A stretch of DNA of 64,000 nucleotides from Atopobium sp. oral taxon 810 str. F0209 (GCF_000466405.1 NZ_KE952966.1:1-64000); one strand, 5' to 3'; positions 17,469 to 26,547 are shown, counted from the first letter of the stretch. A program made the numbers and translations. The notes: generated by a model from the sequence alone, not told the origin.

Positions 17469-17662
17469 CTTTTTATTGCGCTTTTGTATGCGCGGCAAAG
17501 CCTTGTATCAAAATGTAATTCTTTTAATCCTGTGGTTGCATTTTGCAGGAACGTTTTCACCGCCCATATGGCAGTCTCTACGCTATAGTAATTTGAAAAG
17601 AGAAGTTACCTTGTGCAGCTTCGCTTTTAGGATCTGCAAACCCCATACTGGAGGGTCTTGGC

Positions 17663-18658
17663 ATGTCAACAACCGCGATTGTACTCGCTGCTGGCGAGGG
17701 AACGCGAATGAAGTCTGCCCATTCCAAAGTTACCCACAAGCTCCTCGACAGGCCGCTGGTCTGGTGGTCTGTGCGTGCGGCGCATCAAGCTGGCGCTGAC
17801 CGCATTGTGGTCGTTGTGGGAAGTCACAGCCAAGAAGTACGTGATTGCCTTGCTGGTGAAGACGTGATGTTTGTCGAGCAAGTAGAACGTCTTGGCACTG
17901 GTCATGCCGTTCGCTGTGTGCGCGATGCGCTTGGTAGCTTTGATGGGCCAGTCGTAGTTTTATCTGGTGATTCTCCGCTGCTGCGCGCTGAAACCATTGT
18001 TTCTCTTATTGAGCGCACAAAAACAGAGCATAACACTTGCACTGTACTTACGATGACGCCTCCCGACCCTACGGGATATGGACGCATTGCCTTTGACGAG
18101 GCGGGCAAAGTCCAGGCAATTATTGAGCATAAAGATTGCACTCCTGAGCAGCGTCAGAGTTTGACTGAATGCAACTCAAGCATTTACTGCTTCTGCGGAG
18201 GCAGACTTACGGTCAATATTGACAAAATTGGCAACCACAATGTCCAACATGAGTATTACCTCACAGATATGGTGGGCATTTATGTGGACATGGGCGAGCC
18301 TGTTTCCTCTGTGCATGTTGATGATTATGCTGAGTTGCTGGGCGTGAACAGCCGTGCACAGCTAGCGGAGGCAAATAAAGCCATGCAGCTGCGTATCAAC
18401 AATGCGTTGATGGCTGAAGGCGTCTCGATGCTTGATCCTGCGCTTGTCTGGGTAGGCCCCGAAGTGAGCATCGGACGCGATACTACGTTGATGCCTCTGA
18501 CGATGCTCTGGGGTAATACGCAGATTGGCAAAGATTGTCTCATTGGTCCCAATACACGCCTTACAGACGTGCAGGTAGGTGATGGCTATATCCTTGAAGA
18601 TTTTGTTGCCAAGGAAATCAACATTGAGGATGAACTTGATGCTGCACAGCCTTCCTAA
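17663..18658 (+). CDS. glmU: GlmU-type UDP-GlcNAc pyrophosphorylase, acetyltransferase domain truncated
   Basis: The N-terminal uridylyltransferase domain is intact: VLAAGEGTRMKS nucleotide-binding loop, GTGHAV, VLSGDSPLL, and a CNSSIYCF region. Full GlmU has about 450 residues and a left-handed beta-helix acetyltransferase domain. This protein stops at 331, after only about two beta-helix coils (VWVGPEVSIG, GNTQIGKDCLIGPNTRL). The region carrying the catalytic His and CoA site is absent. No continuing frame is seen downstream, so it is not an obvious frameshift. GlcN-1-P acetylation must come from another gene or from residual activity. TTGGAGGGTC-type ribosome binding site precedes the ATG. 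Confidence 0.88.
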   Translation: MSTTAIVLAAGEGTRMKSAHSKVTHKLLDRPLVWWSVRAAHQAGADRIVVVVGSHSQEVRDCLAGEDVMFVEQVERLGTGHAVRCVRDALGSFDGPVVVLSGDSPLLRAETIVSLIERTKTEHNTCTVLTMTPPDPTGYGRIAFDEAGKVQAIIEHKDCTPEQRQSLTECNSSIYCFCGGRLTVNIDKIGNHNVQHEYYLTDMVGIYVDMGEPVSSVHVDDYAELLGVNSRAQLAEANKAMQLRINNALMAEGVSMLDPALVWVGPEVSIGRDTTLMPLTMLWGNTQIGKDCLIGPNTRLTDVQVGDGYILEDFVAKEINIEDELDAAQPS

Positions 18659-18683
18659 GCACTTCTTTTATGTTTAGCAATTC

Positions 18684-18699
18684 AGGTGTCCCGACACCT
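18684..18699. other. Small stem-loop between glmU and prs
   Basis: AGGTGTC (18684-18690) pairs with GACACCT (18693-18699) with a two-base loop. No U-run follows. It may be a weak terminator or chance. Confidence 0.3.
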
Positions 18700-18785
18700 T
18701 AATAAGCAGTTCGTTCGTTGTATCGTCCAAATATTACAAACAGTCATAGCGCCAGCCACACAGCCCCATCAAGGAGGACAAGTAC

Positions 18786-19793
18786 ATGTACGAAGATCTA
18801 AGCGCCCCTATGTTTGCCACCAAGGAAATCAAACTTTTTACCTGTAGCGGCAACAAGGAGCTCTCGCAGGAGATTGCCGACATCTTGCACCTTGAGGTTT
18901 CTGGTCTCAAGCTTGAGAAGTTTGCTAATGGCGAGATTTATGCTCGTTTTGACGAGTCTGTTCGTGGTGACGAGGTCTTCCTTATCCAGTCTATTGCAGG
19001 TAAAAACGTCAATGACCTGTTGATGGAGCTTCTCATTGCTACTGATGCAGCTCATCGCGCATCTGCTGCAAGTGTGACGGCTGTTATTCCTCACTATGCC
19101 TATGCTCGTCAAGATCGCAAGGCTGCTTCCCGCGAGCCAATTACTGCTCGCCTTGTTGCCAATCTGCTTGAAACTGCAGGTGTTAATCGTGTTATCACTC
19201 TTGATTTGCATCAAGGTCAGATCCAGGGATTCTTTGACATTCCTGTAACTCACCTCACCGCTCTTGATCTCTTTGGTAAGTATTATGCCGAGATGGGTGA
19301 GGAAAAGGGCTGGGATTGGGAAAACGTTGTCGTTGTTTCTCCCGATGTGGGCCGCGCTAAGGCTGCTAAAAAGCTCTCCGATATGCTGGGTTGCTCGCTT
19401 GCTATCGCCCACAAGGGTCGTCCTCGCCACAATGTTTCCGAGGTCATGGCTATCATTGGCGATATTCAAGGCAAGACCTGCATCATTAACGACGACATGA
19501 TTGATACCGCAGGAACGCTTTGCGGCTCGGTGAGGGAGCTCAAGAAGAAGGGCGCTGGCGACATTTATGTCTGCGCCACACATGGTGTTTTTTCCGGCCC
19601 CGCTATTGAGCGTCTTGAAGATGCACCTATTGAAGAGTGCTGCGTTACCAATGCAATTCCTTGCGAGTATGCAAATAAGGAAGGCTCCAAGATCAAGACG
19701 GTCTCTGTGGCACCCGAGCTTGCCGAAGCAATCTACAAGGTATATACCAACCAGCCGACCTCTACGATTTTTGGTGGTGGCAGCGAGTTATAG
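18786..19793 (+). CDS. prs: Ribose-phosphate pyrophosphokinase
   Basis: PRPP synthase converts ribose-5-phosphate and ATP to PRPP for nucleotide, His and Trp synthesis. Motifs seen are FANGEIYARFDESVRG, PHYAYARQDRKAASREPITARLVANLL, LDLHQGQIQGFFDIPV, VVSPDVGRAKAAKKLSD, and the PRPP-binding IINDDMIDTAGTL. The length is 335 residues. The ATG has AAGGAGGAC upstream. pth follows after 9 bp. Confidence 0.97.
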   Translation: MYEDLSAPMFATKEIKLFTCSGNKELSQEIADILHLEVSGLKLEKFANGEIYARFDESVRGDEVFLIQSIAGKNVNDLLMELLIATDAAHRASAASVTAVIPHYAYARQDRKAASREPITARLVANLLETAGVNRVITLDLHQGQIQGFFDIPVTHLTALDLFGKYYAEMGEEKGWDWENVVVVSPDVGRAKAAKKLSDMLGCSLAIAHKGRPRHNVSEVMAIIGDIQGKTCIINDDMIDTAGTLCGSVRELKKKGAGDIYVCATHGVFSGPAIERLEDAPIEECCVTNAIPCEYANKEGSKIKTVSVAPELAEAIYKVYTNQPTSTIFGGGSEL

Positions 19794-19802
19794 GACGCTT
19801 TT

Positions 19803-20387
19803 ATGCCCTCTGTTCCAAAAACAATTCGCATAGTCTGTGGTCTGGGTAATCCTAGCGCAGACTATGCGTTTACTCGTCATAGTATTGGCTTTGCCGTAGT
19901 TGACCGTCTGGCGGATGACTATGGTGTTCGCTATTGGAAAAGCGAAGCTGGATGTATGGTCGCGCGAATCAAGGTGACGGATGTTTTTGGCGAAACGCGC
20001 GAAGTGCTGCTTGCCAAGCCGCAGGATTTTATGAATACCAGCGGTGGACCCCTTTCCAAACTTGCACGCTTAAATCATGTGAGTCCCGCGGAGTTGTTGG
20101 TAGTGCACGATGAGGTTGATTTAGCGGCGGGCAAGGTTGCTGCCAAGTGGGGCGGAGGTCTTAACGCGCATAATGGCCTGCGTTCAATTGCTGACAAGCT
20201 GAGTACACGCGATTTTGGTCGCCTGCGCTGCGGTATTGGTCGTCCTCCTGGAAAAATGGATGTGGCAACTTATGTGTTGCGTCAGCTCAAAGGTACCCAG
20301 CTGGAGGAGTTTGAGATGCTTGCCGCCGATGGTGCGGCTTGCGTTGAGCGCTGTTTGAAAGAAGGACTCGCTAAGGTAGCAAAATAA
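19803..20387 (+). CDS. pth: Peptidyl-tRNA hydrolase
   Basis: Pth releases tRNA from stalled peptidyl-tRNA. The start of the domain (VCGLGNPSADYAFTRHSIGF) carries the conserved Asn and catalytic His. FMNTSGGP, HDEVDLAAGKV and the LNAHNGLRSI substrate loop follow. The length of 194 residues is standard. It is translated from the same transcript as prs. Confidence 0.95.
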   Translation: MPSVPKTIRIVCGLGNPSADYAFTRHSIGFAVVDRLADDYGVRYWKSEAGCMVARIKVTDVFGETREVLLAKPQDFMNTSGGPLSKLARLNHVSPAELLVVHDEVDLAAGKVAAKWGGGLNAHNGLRSIADKLSTRDFGRLRCGIGRPPGKMDVATYVLRQLKGTQLEEFEMLAADGAACVERCLKEGLAKVAK

Positions 20388-20600
20388 GCTACCAATCTCG
20401 AGGTGCCGCGCGTCGCGCTGAATTGAGTCACGCCGTTGGCATCTACATCCCATGGCATCTACGAAAGCGATGCTCATGCCCCGATCCCATAAATGTATCA
20501 AAGCGTGACATATATACAACTCTATTGGGAGTTTGTGGGAACAAGTACGCATCTGTTTGTAGTATCAAAGAAACATAGGTTTTGGTTCTAAGGGGATGTG

Positions 20601-21092
20601 ATGTCGCTTTTTACCAGGGATGCTACAGCCAAGCTTGCAGCTGTAGATTTTCACAGCACAAAGACAATCTTTGAGGCTCCGCGATTTTCTTTTTTGCCTT
20701 CCTTTTACCAAGATGAGAAGAATAAAAAATGGGCAGTTGTTCTTAAAGGAATGCCTGCAGCAATTCATAGCTACGCAGATATCGTGGATTGTCAAGTTAT
20801 TGAAAATGAGGCCTTTGATAGTAAAGGGGCCGATCAAAAGGCACTTTTCAAAAAGATTCTTATGAATCCCGCGCTCGTTTCAAAGGCAAATGCAAGTAAA
20901 AATGGAAAGTACTGCACGTCCATGCATGTGGTATTGCAGGTACTAGCAGCAAATGGTGAAGTTTCGACCCTTGGAGTTCCCCTCGTGCAAAAAGAAGTGC
21001 GACGTGATTCTTCTACCTATGAGATGATTAAGCAGGTTGCCAAGAAAATGAGAGACGATTTTCTTGCAATGAAAGAAGCAGGTCAAGCTTAA
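20601..21092 (+). CDS. Hypothetical protein, 163 residues
   Basis: I do not recognise the family. The protein is soluble with no signal peptide. It has a beta-rich N-terminal half (FHSTKTIFEAPRFSFLPSF, then KKWAVVLKGM), the phrase IHSYADIVDCQVIENEAF, and an amphipathic C-terminal helix (EMIKQVAKKMRDDF). The central part recalls bacterial proteins with a small PH-like or SHOCT-adjacent beta domain, but this is only an impression. AAGGGG lies 5 bases before the ATG at 20601; a GTG at 20598 is possible. The gene stands between pth and two GntR regulators. Confidence 0.7.
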   Translation: MSLFTRDATAKLAAVDFHSTKTIFEAPRFSFLPSFYQDEKNKKWAVVLKGMPAAIHSYADIVDCQVIENEAFDSKGADQKALFKKILMNPALVSKANASKNGKYCTSMHVVLQVLAANGEVSTLGVPLVQKEVRRDSSTYEMIKQVAKKMRDDFLAMKEAGQA

Positions 21093-21148
21093 ATTCTGAA
21101 CTTTGATTTTGGAAAACTACAGCTGTGATGTAGTTCTCGCGAGGCGCT

Positions 21149-21919
21149 ATGAGTGATGGAAAGATTCCAGCGTTTGACTACGCTTTGGAAAACATAAAAA
21201 ACTACATTGAGAAGTTTGAACTCAAAGCTGGAGATCGCCTACCTTCTGAGCGCGATATGTGCCTTGAATGGGGTGTCTCGAGGACTGCATTGCGCAGTGC
21301 TATTCAGTTTTTGGTAGAAGCACATACCCTAGAAAGCAGAGGTGGATCCGGTACATATGTGGCGCCTGTTCGTCCTGTGTCGTATACAGGTCGAGCTGGT
21401 TTAGTTGGCTTTAGTGACAACGTGCGCGCGGTGGGTAAATCGCCAGCATCCGTTCTTCTTCATGCAGAAATACTGCCTGCGAGTCCTCATGTAGCAAAAA
21501 AATTGCGCATTAACCCTAGCGATTTAGTTTTCTATTTACATAGGTTGCGCCTTGTTGATGGTTTGCCTTGTATGGTCGAAAAAACCCAAGTGAACTATGC
21601 AATGTGCCCTGGAATAGAGAAGCATGATTTTGCATCGGAGTCGCTCTTTGATGTGCTCAAGACAAACTACGGAATTTATGTTGCACATGGTGAGGACCGT
21701 ATTTCAATTACTCGAGCAGATACGCAGGAAGCAGAGCTGCTTGATATAGCTGTTGATGAACCGGTCTTTTTTGAGACGGGAACAGCTTGGATGGATGATG
21801 AAAGGCGTTTTGAGTACTACAAGTCAGTCATTCGTCCCGATCGTTATAGCTTTGTATCTGAAGCCGAAGACAGCCGTTATGTGATGGCAAAAACGTCGAG
21901 GACGGTACGCAATGACTGA
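21149..21919 (+). CDS. GntR-family regulator with UTRA effector domain (first of a pair)
   Basis: Residues 1-75 are the GntR winged helix (FELKAGDRLPSERDMCLEWGVSRTALRSAIQFL, ESRGGSGTYV). Residues 90-245 match a UTRA/HutC effector-binding domain. The 256-residue protein overlaps the next GntR gene by 8 bases. Both precede a SIS-domain deglycase and a mannose-family PTS, so they probably respond to its phosphorylated substrate. Two different effectors or a heteromeric repressor are both possible. Confidence 0.9.
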   Translation: MSDGKIPAFDYALENIKNYIEKFELKAGDRLPSERDMCLEWGVSRTALRSAIQFLVEAHTLESRGGSGTYVAPVRPVSYTGRAGLVGFSDNVRAVGKSPASVLLHAEILPASPHVAKKLRINPSDLVFYLHRLRLVDGLPCMVEKTQVNYAMCPGIEKHDFASESLFDVLKTNYGIYVAHGEDRISITRADTQEAELLDIAVDEPVFFETGTAWMDDERRFEYYKSVIRPDRYSFVSEAEDSRYVMAKTSRTVRND

Positions 21920-22634
21920 GACATTCAAGCCACATCAGCCTATGTACCTGCAGCTTCGGGAATTGATCCGTACAAAGATTGAAGAGGGTGAATACCAACC
22001 CTACGACAGCATCCCTTCAGAAAATGAGCTTGCAGCCGAGTTTAATACCACGCGTCCTACTGTTCGTAATGCTGTAGATGCGCTAGTAGAAGAAGGACTC
22101 TTGCGCCGCGTGCAAGGCAAGGGCGTCTATGTGGTTGATCGCTCTCAAGAATTGGTGGAGTCACAGAAGGTTCGTGGCTTTCGTGAAGGCATAAGTGCGC
22201 AAAACGCTGTGCCAACGGTAAAAATTCTTTCGAAGAATCGTCGTCCTGCAGGAGAGTATTATGCGCGACTTTTCTCAATTCAGGCAGACGATATGGTGCT
22301 TGTGGCTCGACGGCTGAACTATGTGAACAACGTTCCCATTTCCATTGAACGTACGGTAATCCCTCTACCCATATTCCCTGAAATCGAAAAAATTGATATA
22401 GCGCTTTTCTCACTCTATGATGCGTACGCCCTTTTTGGACATCCTATTGCGCAGGCAGTTGAACGACTTGATATGGTGAGACTTACGGCACGCGATGCAC
22501 GATTTCTCGAGATGAAAGAAAACCAACCCGTTATGGTTTATGACTGCATCAGTTATGACGAAACGGGAGCCGCAATGGAGCACTCGCGTATGTTGCGTCG
22601 GGGCGATAGGGCTTCTTATGCCGTTGTTTACTAA
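21912..22634 (+). CDS. GntR-family regulator with UTRA domain (second of a pair)
   Basis: The 240-residue protein has a GntR winged helix (YLQLRELIRTKIEEGEYQ, LAAEFNTTRPTVRNAVDALVEEGLLRRVQGKGVYV) and a UTRA domain (ARRLNYVNNVPISIERTVIPL). The start overlaps the preceding regulator by 8 bases. Four ACCACT/AGTGGT half-sites lie just downstream in front of the SIS gene and are candidate targets. Confidence 0.92.
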   Translation: MTETFKPHQPMYLQLRELIRTKIEEGEYQPYDSIPSENELAAEFNTTRPTVRNAVDALVEEGLLRRVQGKGVYVVDRSQELVESQKVRGFREGISAQNAVPTVKILSKNRRPAGEYYARLFSIQADDMVLVARRLNYVNNVPISIERTVIPLPIFPEIEKIDIALFSLYDAYALFGHPIAQAVERLDMVRLTARDARFLEMKENQPVMVYDCISYDETGAAMEHSRMLRRGDRASYAVVY

Positions 22635-22645
22635 TAATTCCATAT

Positions 22646-22760
22646 ACCACTTATCGTAAATTTAATACCACTAACCCAATCGCTCTGCTTTTTGTCAAAA
22701 GTGGTCTTATAAAACATTATCTTGTAAAAAAGTGGTTCTTAGAAACATGCAACATGTTTC
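22646..22760 (+). promoter_or_regulatory. Promoter region with ACCACT half-sites and an ACATG palindrome
   Basis: ACCACT occurs at 22646 and 22667 and its complement AGTGGT at 22700 and 22731, in AT-rich flanks. A possible promoter is TTGTCA (22693-22698), a 16-bp spacer and CATTAT (22715-22720), so the 22700 site falls between the two hexamers. A perfect inverted repeat, GAAACATG-CAA-CATGTTTC (22742-22760), follows. GntR/UTRA control of the deglycase-PTS operon is inferred. Confidence 0.45.
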
Positions 22761-22803
22761 TATAGCCTTATGTTCACGCCACACATATAAAGGGAGATTC
22801 ACC

Positions 22804-23865
22804 ATGAGGGAAAGTGCAACGGTGGAAATCATGAACTTTGATCAAGAAGGCTATCTGAGCGATGGCAAGCAGCTATACGAAATCGGAAAGAAGATGAAAG
22901 CGCTTGCCGATAAGGTTTGTGATGAAGGTTTTGATCACTTATTTCTGCTGGGTGTTGGGGGTACTTGGGATGAATTTTTGCGTCTCCAATATCTCATGAA
23001 CAAGTATGCGGACACTGAGCATCAAGTACATCTTCTTCACGCAGCTGAGTGGAATGTTGTTGGTGACAAGTTTATGACCGACAAGTCAGTAGTTTTTACT
23101 TCTTCTGAGTCGGGTACCACTCCCGAAGTACTCCAAGCAGTAAAGAAAATGAAAAAGCAGAGCGTGCGTATTTATGCCATGACAAATCCCGAAGGACCCA
23201 TTGGACAGGCGGTTGGTGCTGAAAACTGCATCATGATGGAAAACGACCACGCTACTGGTGGTTGCGAAAAAGGTTATTACCTTGCCGATTGCTTTGGCTT
23301 GCGTATCCTTAACCGCCAGGGCTTCTTCCCAAAGTACGATCAATTTATTGAGCAGACCAAAGGTATTTGGCAGGTACTGCTTGATATTCGCAAGGCCTTT
23401 GAACCCAAAGCTGAAGCCTTTGCAAAAAAATATGCCTTGGCTCCTTACACTATGTTTATCGGTTCGGGTGCTTTGTGGGGAGAAACGATTCTTTTTGCCA
23501 TGTGTATTCTTGAAGAGATGCAGTGGAAGCGTACACGCTATATCAGTTCCGCAGACTTCTTCCATGGGACTCTTGAATTGGTAGAGCCTGGTGTGCCCGT
23601 AGTTTTGTTCAAGGGCGAAGATGAATGCCGCGCCCTTGATGAGCGCGTAGAAGCCTTTCTCAAGAGTGGCCGTACGGGTGATACGGATATTACCGTTATT
23701 GATACGGCTGAGTATGGCGTACCTGGACTTGATGATGACTTCCGCACGATTATTTCGACATATATTATTTCCGTGCTGTCTACCGATCGTTTGGCGCGCT
23801 ACTACGAGACAGTAACAAAACACAATCTCAAATATCGTCGTTACTATCATCAGTTTGTTTACTAA
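22804..23865 (+). CDS. SIS-domain sugar isomerase/deglycase, FrlB/GfrF-like
   Basis: Two SIS domains are visible: FLLGVGGTWDEFLRLQ and SSESGTTPEVLQAV in the first, MFIGSGALWGETILFAM and ADFFHGTLELVEPGVPVVLF in the second. FHGTLELVEPGVP is close to the block of fructoselysine-6-phosphate deglycases, as is the C-terminal RRYYHQFVY. Such enzymes split an Amadori sugar-phosphate into glucose-6-phosphate and an amine. The start at 22804 has AAGGGAG seven bases upstream; an earlier in-frame ATG region lies in the operator. It heads a mannose-family PTS operon resembling gfr/frl loci. An amino-sugar isomerase role is the alternative. Confidence 0.75.
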   Translation: MRESATVEIMNFDQEGYLSDGKQLYEIGKKMKALADKVCDEGFDHLFLLGVGGTWDEFLRLQYLMNKYADTEHQVHLLHAAEWNVVGDKFMTDKSVVFTSSESGTTPEVLQAVKKMKKQSVRIYAMTNPEGPIGQAVGAENCIMMENDHATGGCEKGYYLADCFGLRILNRQGFFPKYDQFIEQTKGIWQVLLDIRKAFEPKAEAFAKKYALAPYTMFIGSGALWGETILFAMCILEEMQWKRTRYISSADFFHGTLELVEPGVPVVLFKGEDECRALDERVEAFLKSGRTGDTDITVIDTAEYGVPGLDDDFRTIISTYIISVLSTDRLARYYETVTKHNLKYRRYYHQFVY

Positions 23866-23904
23866 GACAATGCTGGTGTCAACTCACTTTGGAGATTTAC
23901 AGGC

Positions 23905-24330
23905 ATGAGTAGAAAGTACGTAATTGCATCACATGCGCATTTTGCTGCGGGCATCTATGAGAGTCTCTGCCTTTTGGCGGGAGAACGAGATGACGTCTAT
24001 ATCCTCAATGCTTTTGTCGATGGAAACGATGATATTGCTTTAGCAGCAGTGGAGTTAGTTGATTCATTGCCATGCACCGATGATGTGGTTGTGTGTACTG
24101 ATCTCTTTGGAGGTAGTGTCAACAATGAGTTCACCAAATTGATGCTCTCTCGCCTCAATGTCTATTTGATGTCAAATATGAATCTTCCTCTACTACTGAC
24201 CTTGTTTTTTGCGGATGCAGAGGAAGACACGGATGCATTGTTGCGTAAGCTCGCTCATGATGATTCGCTGCATCCTGTGTACTGCAACGATGCAGTTTCA
24301 GGCGTGGATACCGAGGATGAAGACTTCTAA
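23905..24330 (+). CDS. PTS EIIA component, mannose/fructose/sorbose family
   Basis: The 141-residue protein has the EIIA-Man fold start KYVIASHAHFAAGIYESL, with the phospho-acceptor His in SHAHFAAG, and the VVCTDLFGGSVNNEF block typical of the family. It takes phosphate from HPr and passes it to the neighbouring EIIB. It follows the deglycase gene by 39 bp. Confidence 0.93.
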   Translation: MSRKYVIASHAHFAAGIYESLCLLAGERDDVYILNAFVDGNDDIALAAVELVDSLPCTDDVVVCTDLFGGSVNNEFTKLMLSRLNVYLMSNMNLPLLLTLFFADAEEDTDALLRKLAHDDSLHPVYCNDAVSGVDTEDEDF

Positions 24331-24369
24331 CGTCAGGGCAAGAGGTGCGAGCAAGAGGGAGGGAATTCA

Positions 24370-24840
24370 ATGATTTTATTGACACGAGTTGACCATAGGT
24401 TGCTACATGGCCAGATTGCCGTTTCTTGGGTACAGGGTATGCATGCGAACTGCATCTTTTGCGTTGGTGACCATGTGGCAAACGATCCTATCTGGAGGAC
24501 CACTCTCAAGCTTGGCAAGCCTGCAGGTTGCAAACTGGTAATCAAGGATATGGCGCATGCAATTGAGGCAATCAATTCTGGCGTTACAGATAAGTATCGT
24601 ATGTTGATCTGCTTGCAGACTATTGCAGAAGCAAAGCAACTTATCGATGGCTGTCCTCAAATCAAAAGTTTGAACTTAGGTAATACAAAGGCTACGGCGA
24701 CCACACGCGAAGTGGCGCGTCAAGTCTTTTTGGAACCCGAAGAAGAAGAGATTTTGCGTCAGCTGGTAGACCAAGGAGTGGAGGTGGAAATACGTCCGCT
24801 TGCAGATGACCCAAAAATCGAGATTCAAAGTGTTCTGTAA
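24370..24840 (+). CDS. PTS EIIB component, mannose/fructose/sorbose family
   Basis: The 156-residue protein begins MILLTRVDHRLLHGQIAVSW, which contains the active-site His of the RxDxRLxHGQ motif. The remainder (CIFCVGDHVANDPIWR, SLNLGNTKATATTREV) matches EIIB-Man/Sor. It works with EIIA upstream and the EIIC/EIID permease downstream. A GAGGGAGG ribosome binding site is present. Confidence 0.93.
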   Translation: MILLTRVDHRLLHGQIAVSWVQGMHANCIFCVGDHVANDPIWRTTLKLGKPAGCKLVIKDMAHAIEAINSGVTDKYRMLICLQTIAEAKQLIDGCPQIKSLNLGNTKATATTREVARQVFLEPEEEEILRQLVDQGVEVEIRPLADDPKIEIQSVL

Positions 24841-24888
24841 CTAGTTAAAAGTTTGAAAATCTAGCAACGGAAAGGATTGGAGGAGAAG

Positions 24889-25659
24889 ATGCTTTTGCAA
24901 GCCATTTTGGTCGGCTTAGTTGCTGCCCTTGCAAATATGGACTATCAGTTTGGCACGCTTTACGCATTTAGGCCACTGATTACTTGTCCTCTTGTTGGTC
25001 TCGTTTTAGGAGATTTGCCCACAGGATTGGCGATTGGTGCAAGCCTTGAGCTGCTCTTTATGGGAAACATCTCTATTGGCGCTTATGTTCCCCCTGATGA
25101 AAAAGTTGGCAGTGTTCTTGCGTGCGCTTTTGCTATCACGCTTGGCAAGGGTACCGAAGCAGCAATCGCTCTCGCAATGCCTATCGCAGTGTTGTCATTG
25201 TCTATCAACAACATCATCAATGCCTTTATGCCTGTTTTGGTTGATCGTGCAGAGGTATATGCAAAGCAAGGCAATTTAAATGGTATCTATGCGATGCACT
25301 GGATTATTGGTCTTGCGGGCGTTGCGAAGAACTTCTTGCTTGTTTCTCTTGCCTTCTATCTTGGTGCGGATGCCATTCAGGGTGTACTTAACTGGATTCC
25401 CGAGTTCATTCTTACTGGTTTTGGCGTTGCAGCAAACATTCTTCCGGCAATGGGTTTTGCAATGCTTGGTCGTTTGGTACTTAAGAAGGAAAATCTACCT
25501 TTCTACTTCTTGGGCTTCTTGCTGGCATCGTATATGGGCGTTCCTGCTTTGGGCGTTGCCCTTATTGCCATCATTATTGGTATCGAAAAATTTAACCTGC
25601 TTGGCGTTGCCACTGACAATCAGCTAGCCGTAGAAGGAGATGACGACGATGACTTCTGA
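24889..25659 (+). CDS. PTS EIIC permease, mannose/fructose/sorbose family
   Basis: This 256-residue membrane protein has the features of EIIC-Man: an N-terminal hydrophobic helix (LLQAILVGLVAALANMD), GLVLGDLPTGLAIGASLELLFMG, and later helices. The ATG at 24889 is chosen because GGAGGAG lies directly upstream; a TTG at 24877 would overlap that site. The acidic C-terminal tail overlaps the EIID start region. Confidence 0.92.
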   Translation: MLLQAILVGLVAALANMDYQFGTLYAFRPLITCPLVGLVLGDLPTGLAIGASLELLFMGNISIGAYVPPDEKVGSVLACAFAITLGKGTEAAIALAMPIAVLSLSINNIINAFMPVLVDRAEVYAKQGNLNGIYAMHWIIGLAGVAKNFLLVSLAFYLGADAIQGVLNWIPEFILTGFGVAANILPAMGFAMLGRLVLKKENLPFYFLGFLLASYMGVPALGVALIAIIIGIEKFNLLGVATDNQLAVEGDDDDDF

Positions 25660-26512
25660 TGCAGTAAATAACAATCTGCAGACTGCAGATGATCAGTACA
25701 AGATCACTAAAGATGACCTCATTAAGTCATCCCTTAATCTAGGCTCCTTGGGTATGGAGTTCTCTTGGACCTACTACAAGCAGATGAATCTTGCGTTTTG
25801 CTTGATGGTTGCGGGTATGCTCAAGAAGATTTATCACGATCGTCCTGAGGATTATGCAAAGGCACTCACTCGCCATGCGGCATTCTTTAACATCACTGTG
25901 CAGTTTGCTCCTTTTGTTGGCGGCATTGCTATGGCAATGGAAGAGCGTATTGCTCGTGGCGAAATTGAGCCTGAGGCGGTTAACGATGTTAAAGCTGCTC
26001 TCATGGGCCCGCTGTCGGGCATTGGTGATTCTATCTTCCTGACAACTATTCGTGTCATTGCTGCCGCAGTTGGTATTTCGCTTTGCCAAGCGGGCAATGC
26101 TTTTGGTCCCCTTGTTTTCCTGTTGATTTACAATATCCCTGCGTTTTGGCTGCGTGTGTGGGGTGTCCAGAAGGGTTATACCGTAGGTGTTAGCTTTTTG
26201 GAAAAAGCATCCGAAAGCGGTTTGATGCAAAAGGTTATCATGGCTGTGAGTATTGTCGGTGTCATGGTAATTGGTGCAATGACAAAAGACATGTTCTGGG
26301 CGACTATTCCTGTCCAAATTGGTACCGCTGCAGAAGGCGCAGATCCCACTACGATTCAGACTGTGCTTGATGGCATTATGCCGGGTGCTGTTGGTTTGAT
26401 TGCTTTCTGGCTGTACTATTGGCTGCTTTCTAAAAAGATTAATCCCATGTGGTTGATCTTGGGCACTATGGTCTTAGGTGTTGTTGGTGCCTACTTTGGA
26501 TTCCTTGCCTAA
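25649..26512 (+). CDS. PTS EIID permease, mannose/fructose/sorbose family
   Basis: EIID is found only in mannose-class PTS. Diagnostic parts are SLNLGSLGMEFSWTYYKQMNLAF near the N-terminus, FFNITVQFAPFVGGIAMAMEE, and MGPLSGIGDSIFLTTIRV. C-terminal helices include GLIAFWLYYWLLSKK. The start at 25649 is favoured by AAGGAG nine bases upstream; an ATG at 25640 overlaps it. It overlaps the EIIC gene by 11 bases, and a terminator follows. Confidence 0.94.
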   Translation: MTSDAVNNNLQTADDQYKITKDDLIKSSLNLGSLGMEFSWTYYKQMNLAFCLMVAGMLKKIYHDRPEDYAKALTRHAAFFNITVQFAPFVGGIAMAMEERIARGEIEPEAVNDVKAALMGPLSGIGDSIFLTTIRVIAAAVGISLCQAGNAFGPLVFLLIYNIPAFWLRVWGVQKGYTVGVSFLEKASESGLMQKVIMAVSIVGVMVIGAMTKDMFWATIPVQIGTAAEGADPTTIQTVLDGIMPGAVGLIAFWLYYWLLSKKINPMWLILGTMVLGVVGAYFGFLA

Positions 26513-26547
26513 GGGCTGGAAAGTTGAGCTACTTTTGGTTTTGCGTA

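Noticed and set aside
22732-22803. An earlier start for the SIS-domain deglycase
   Set aside because: It falls in the operator/promoter region, and the ATG at 22804 has a proper ribosome binding site.
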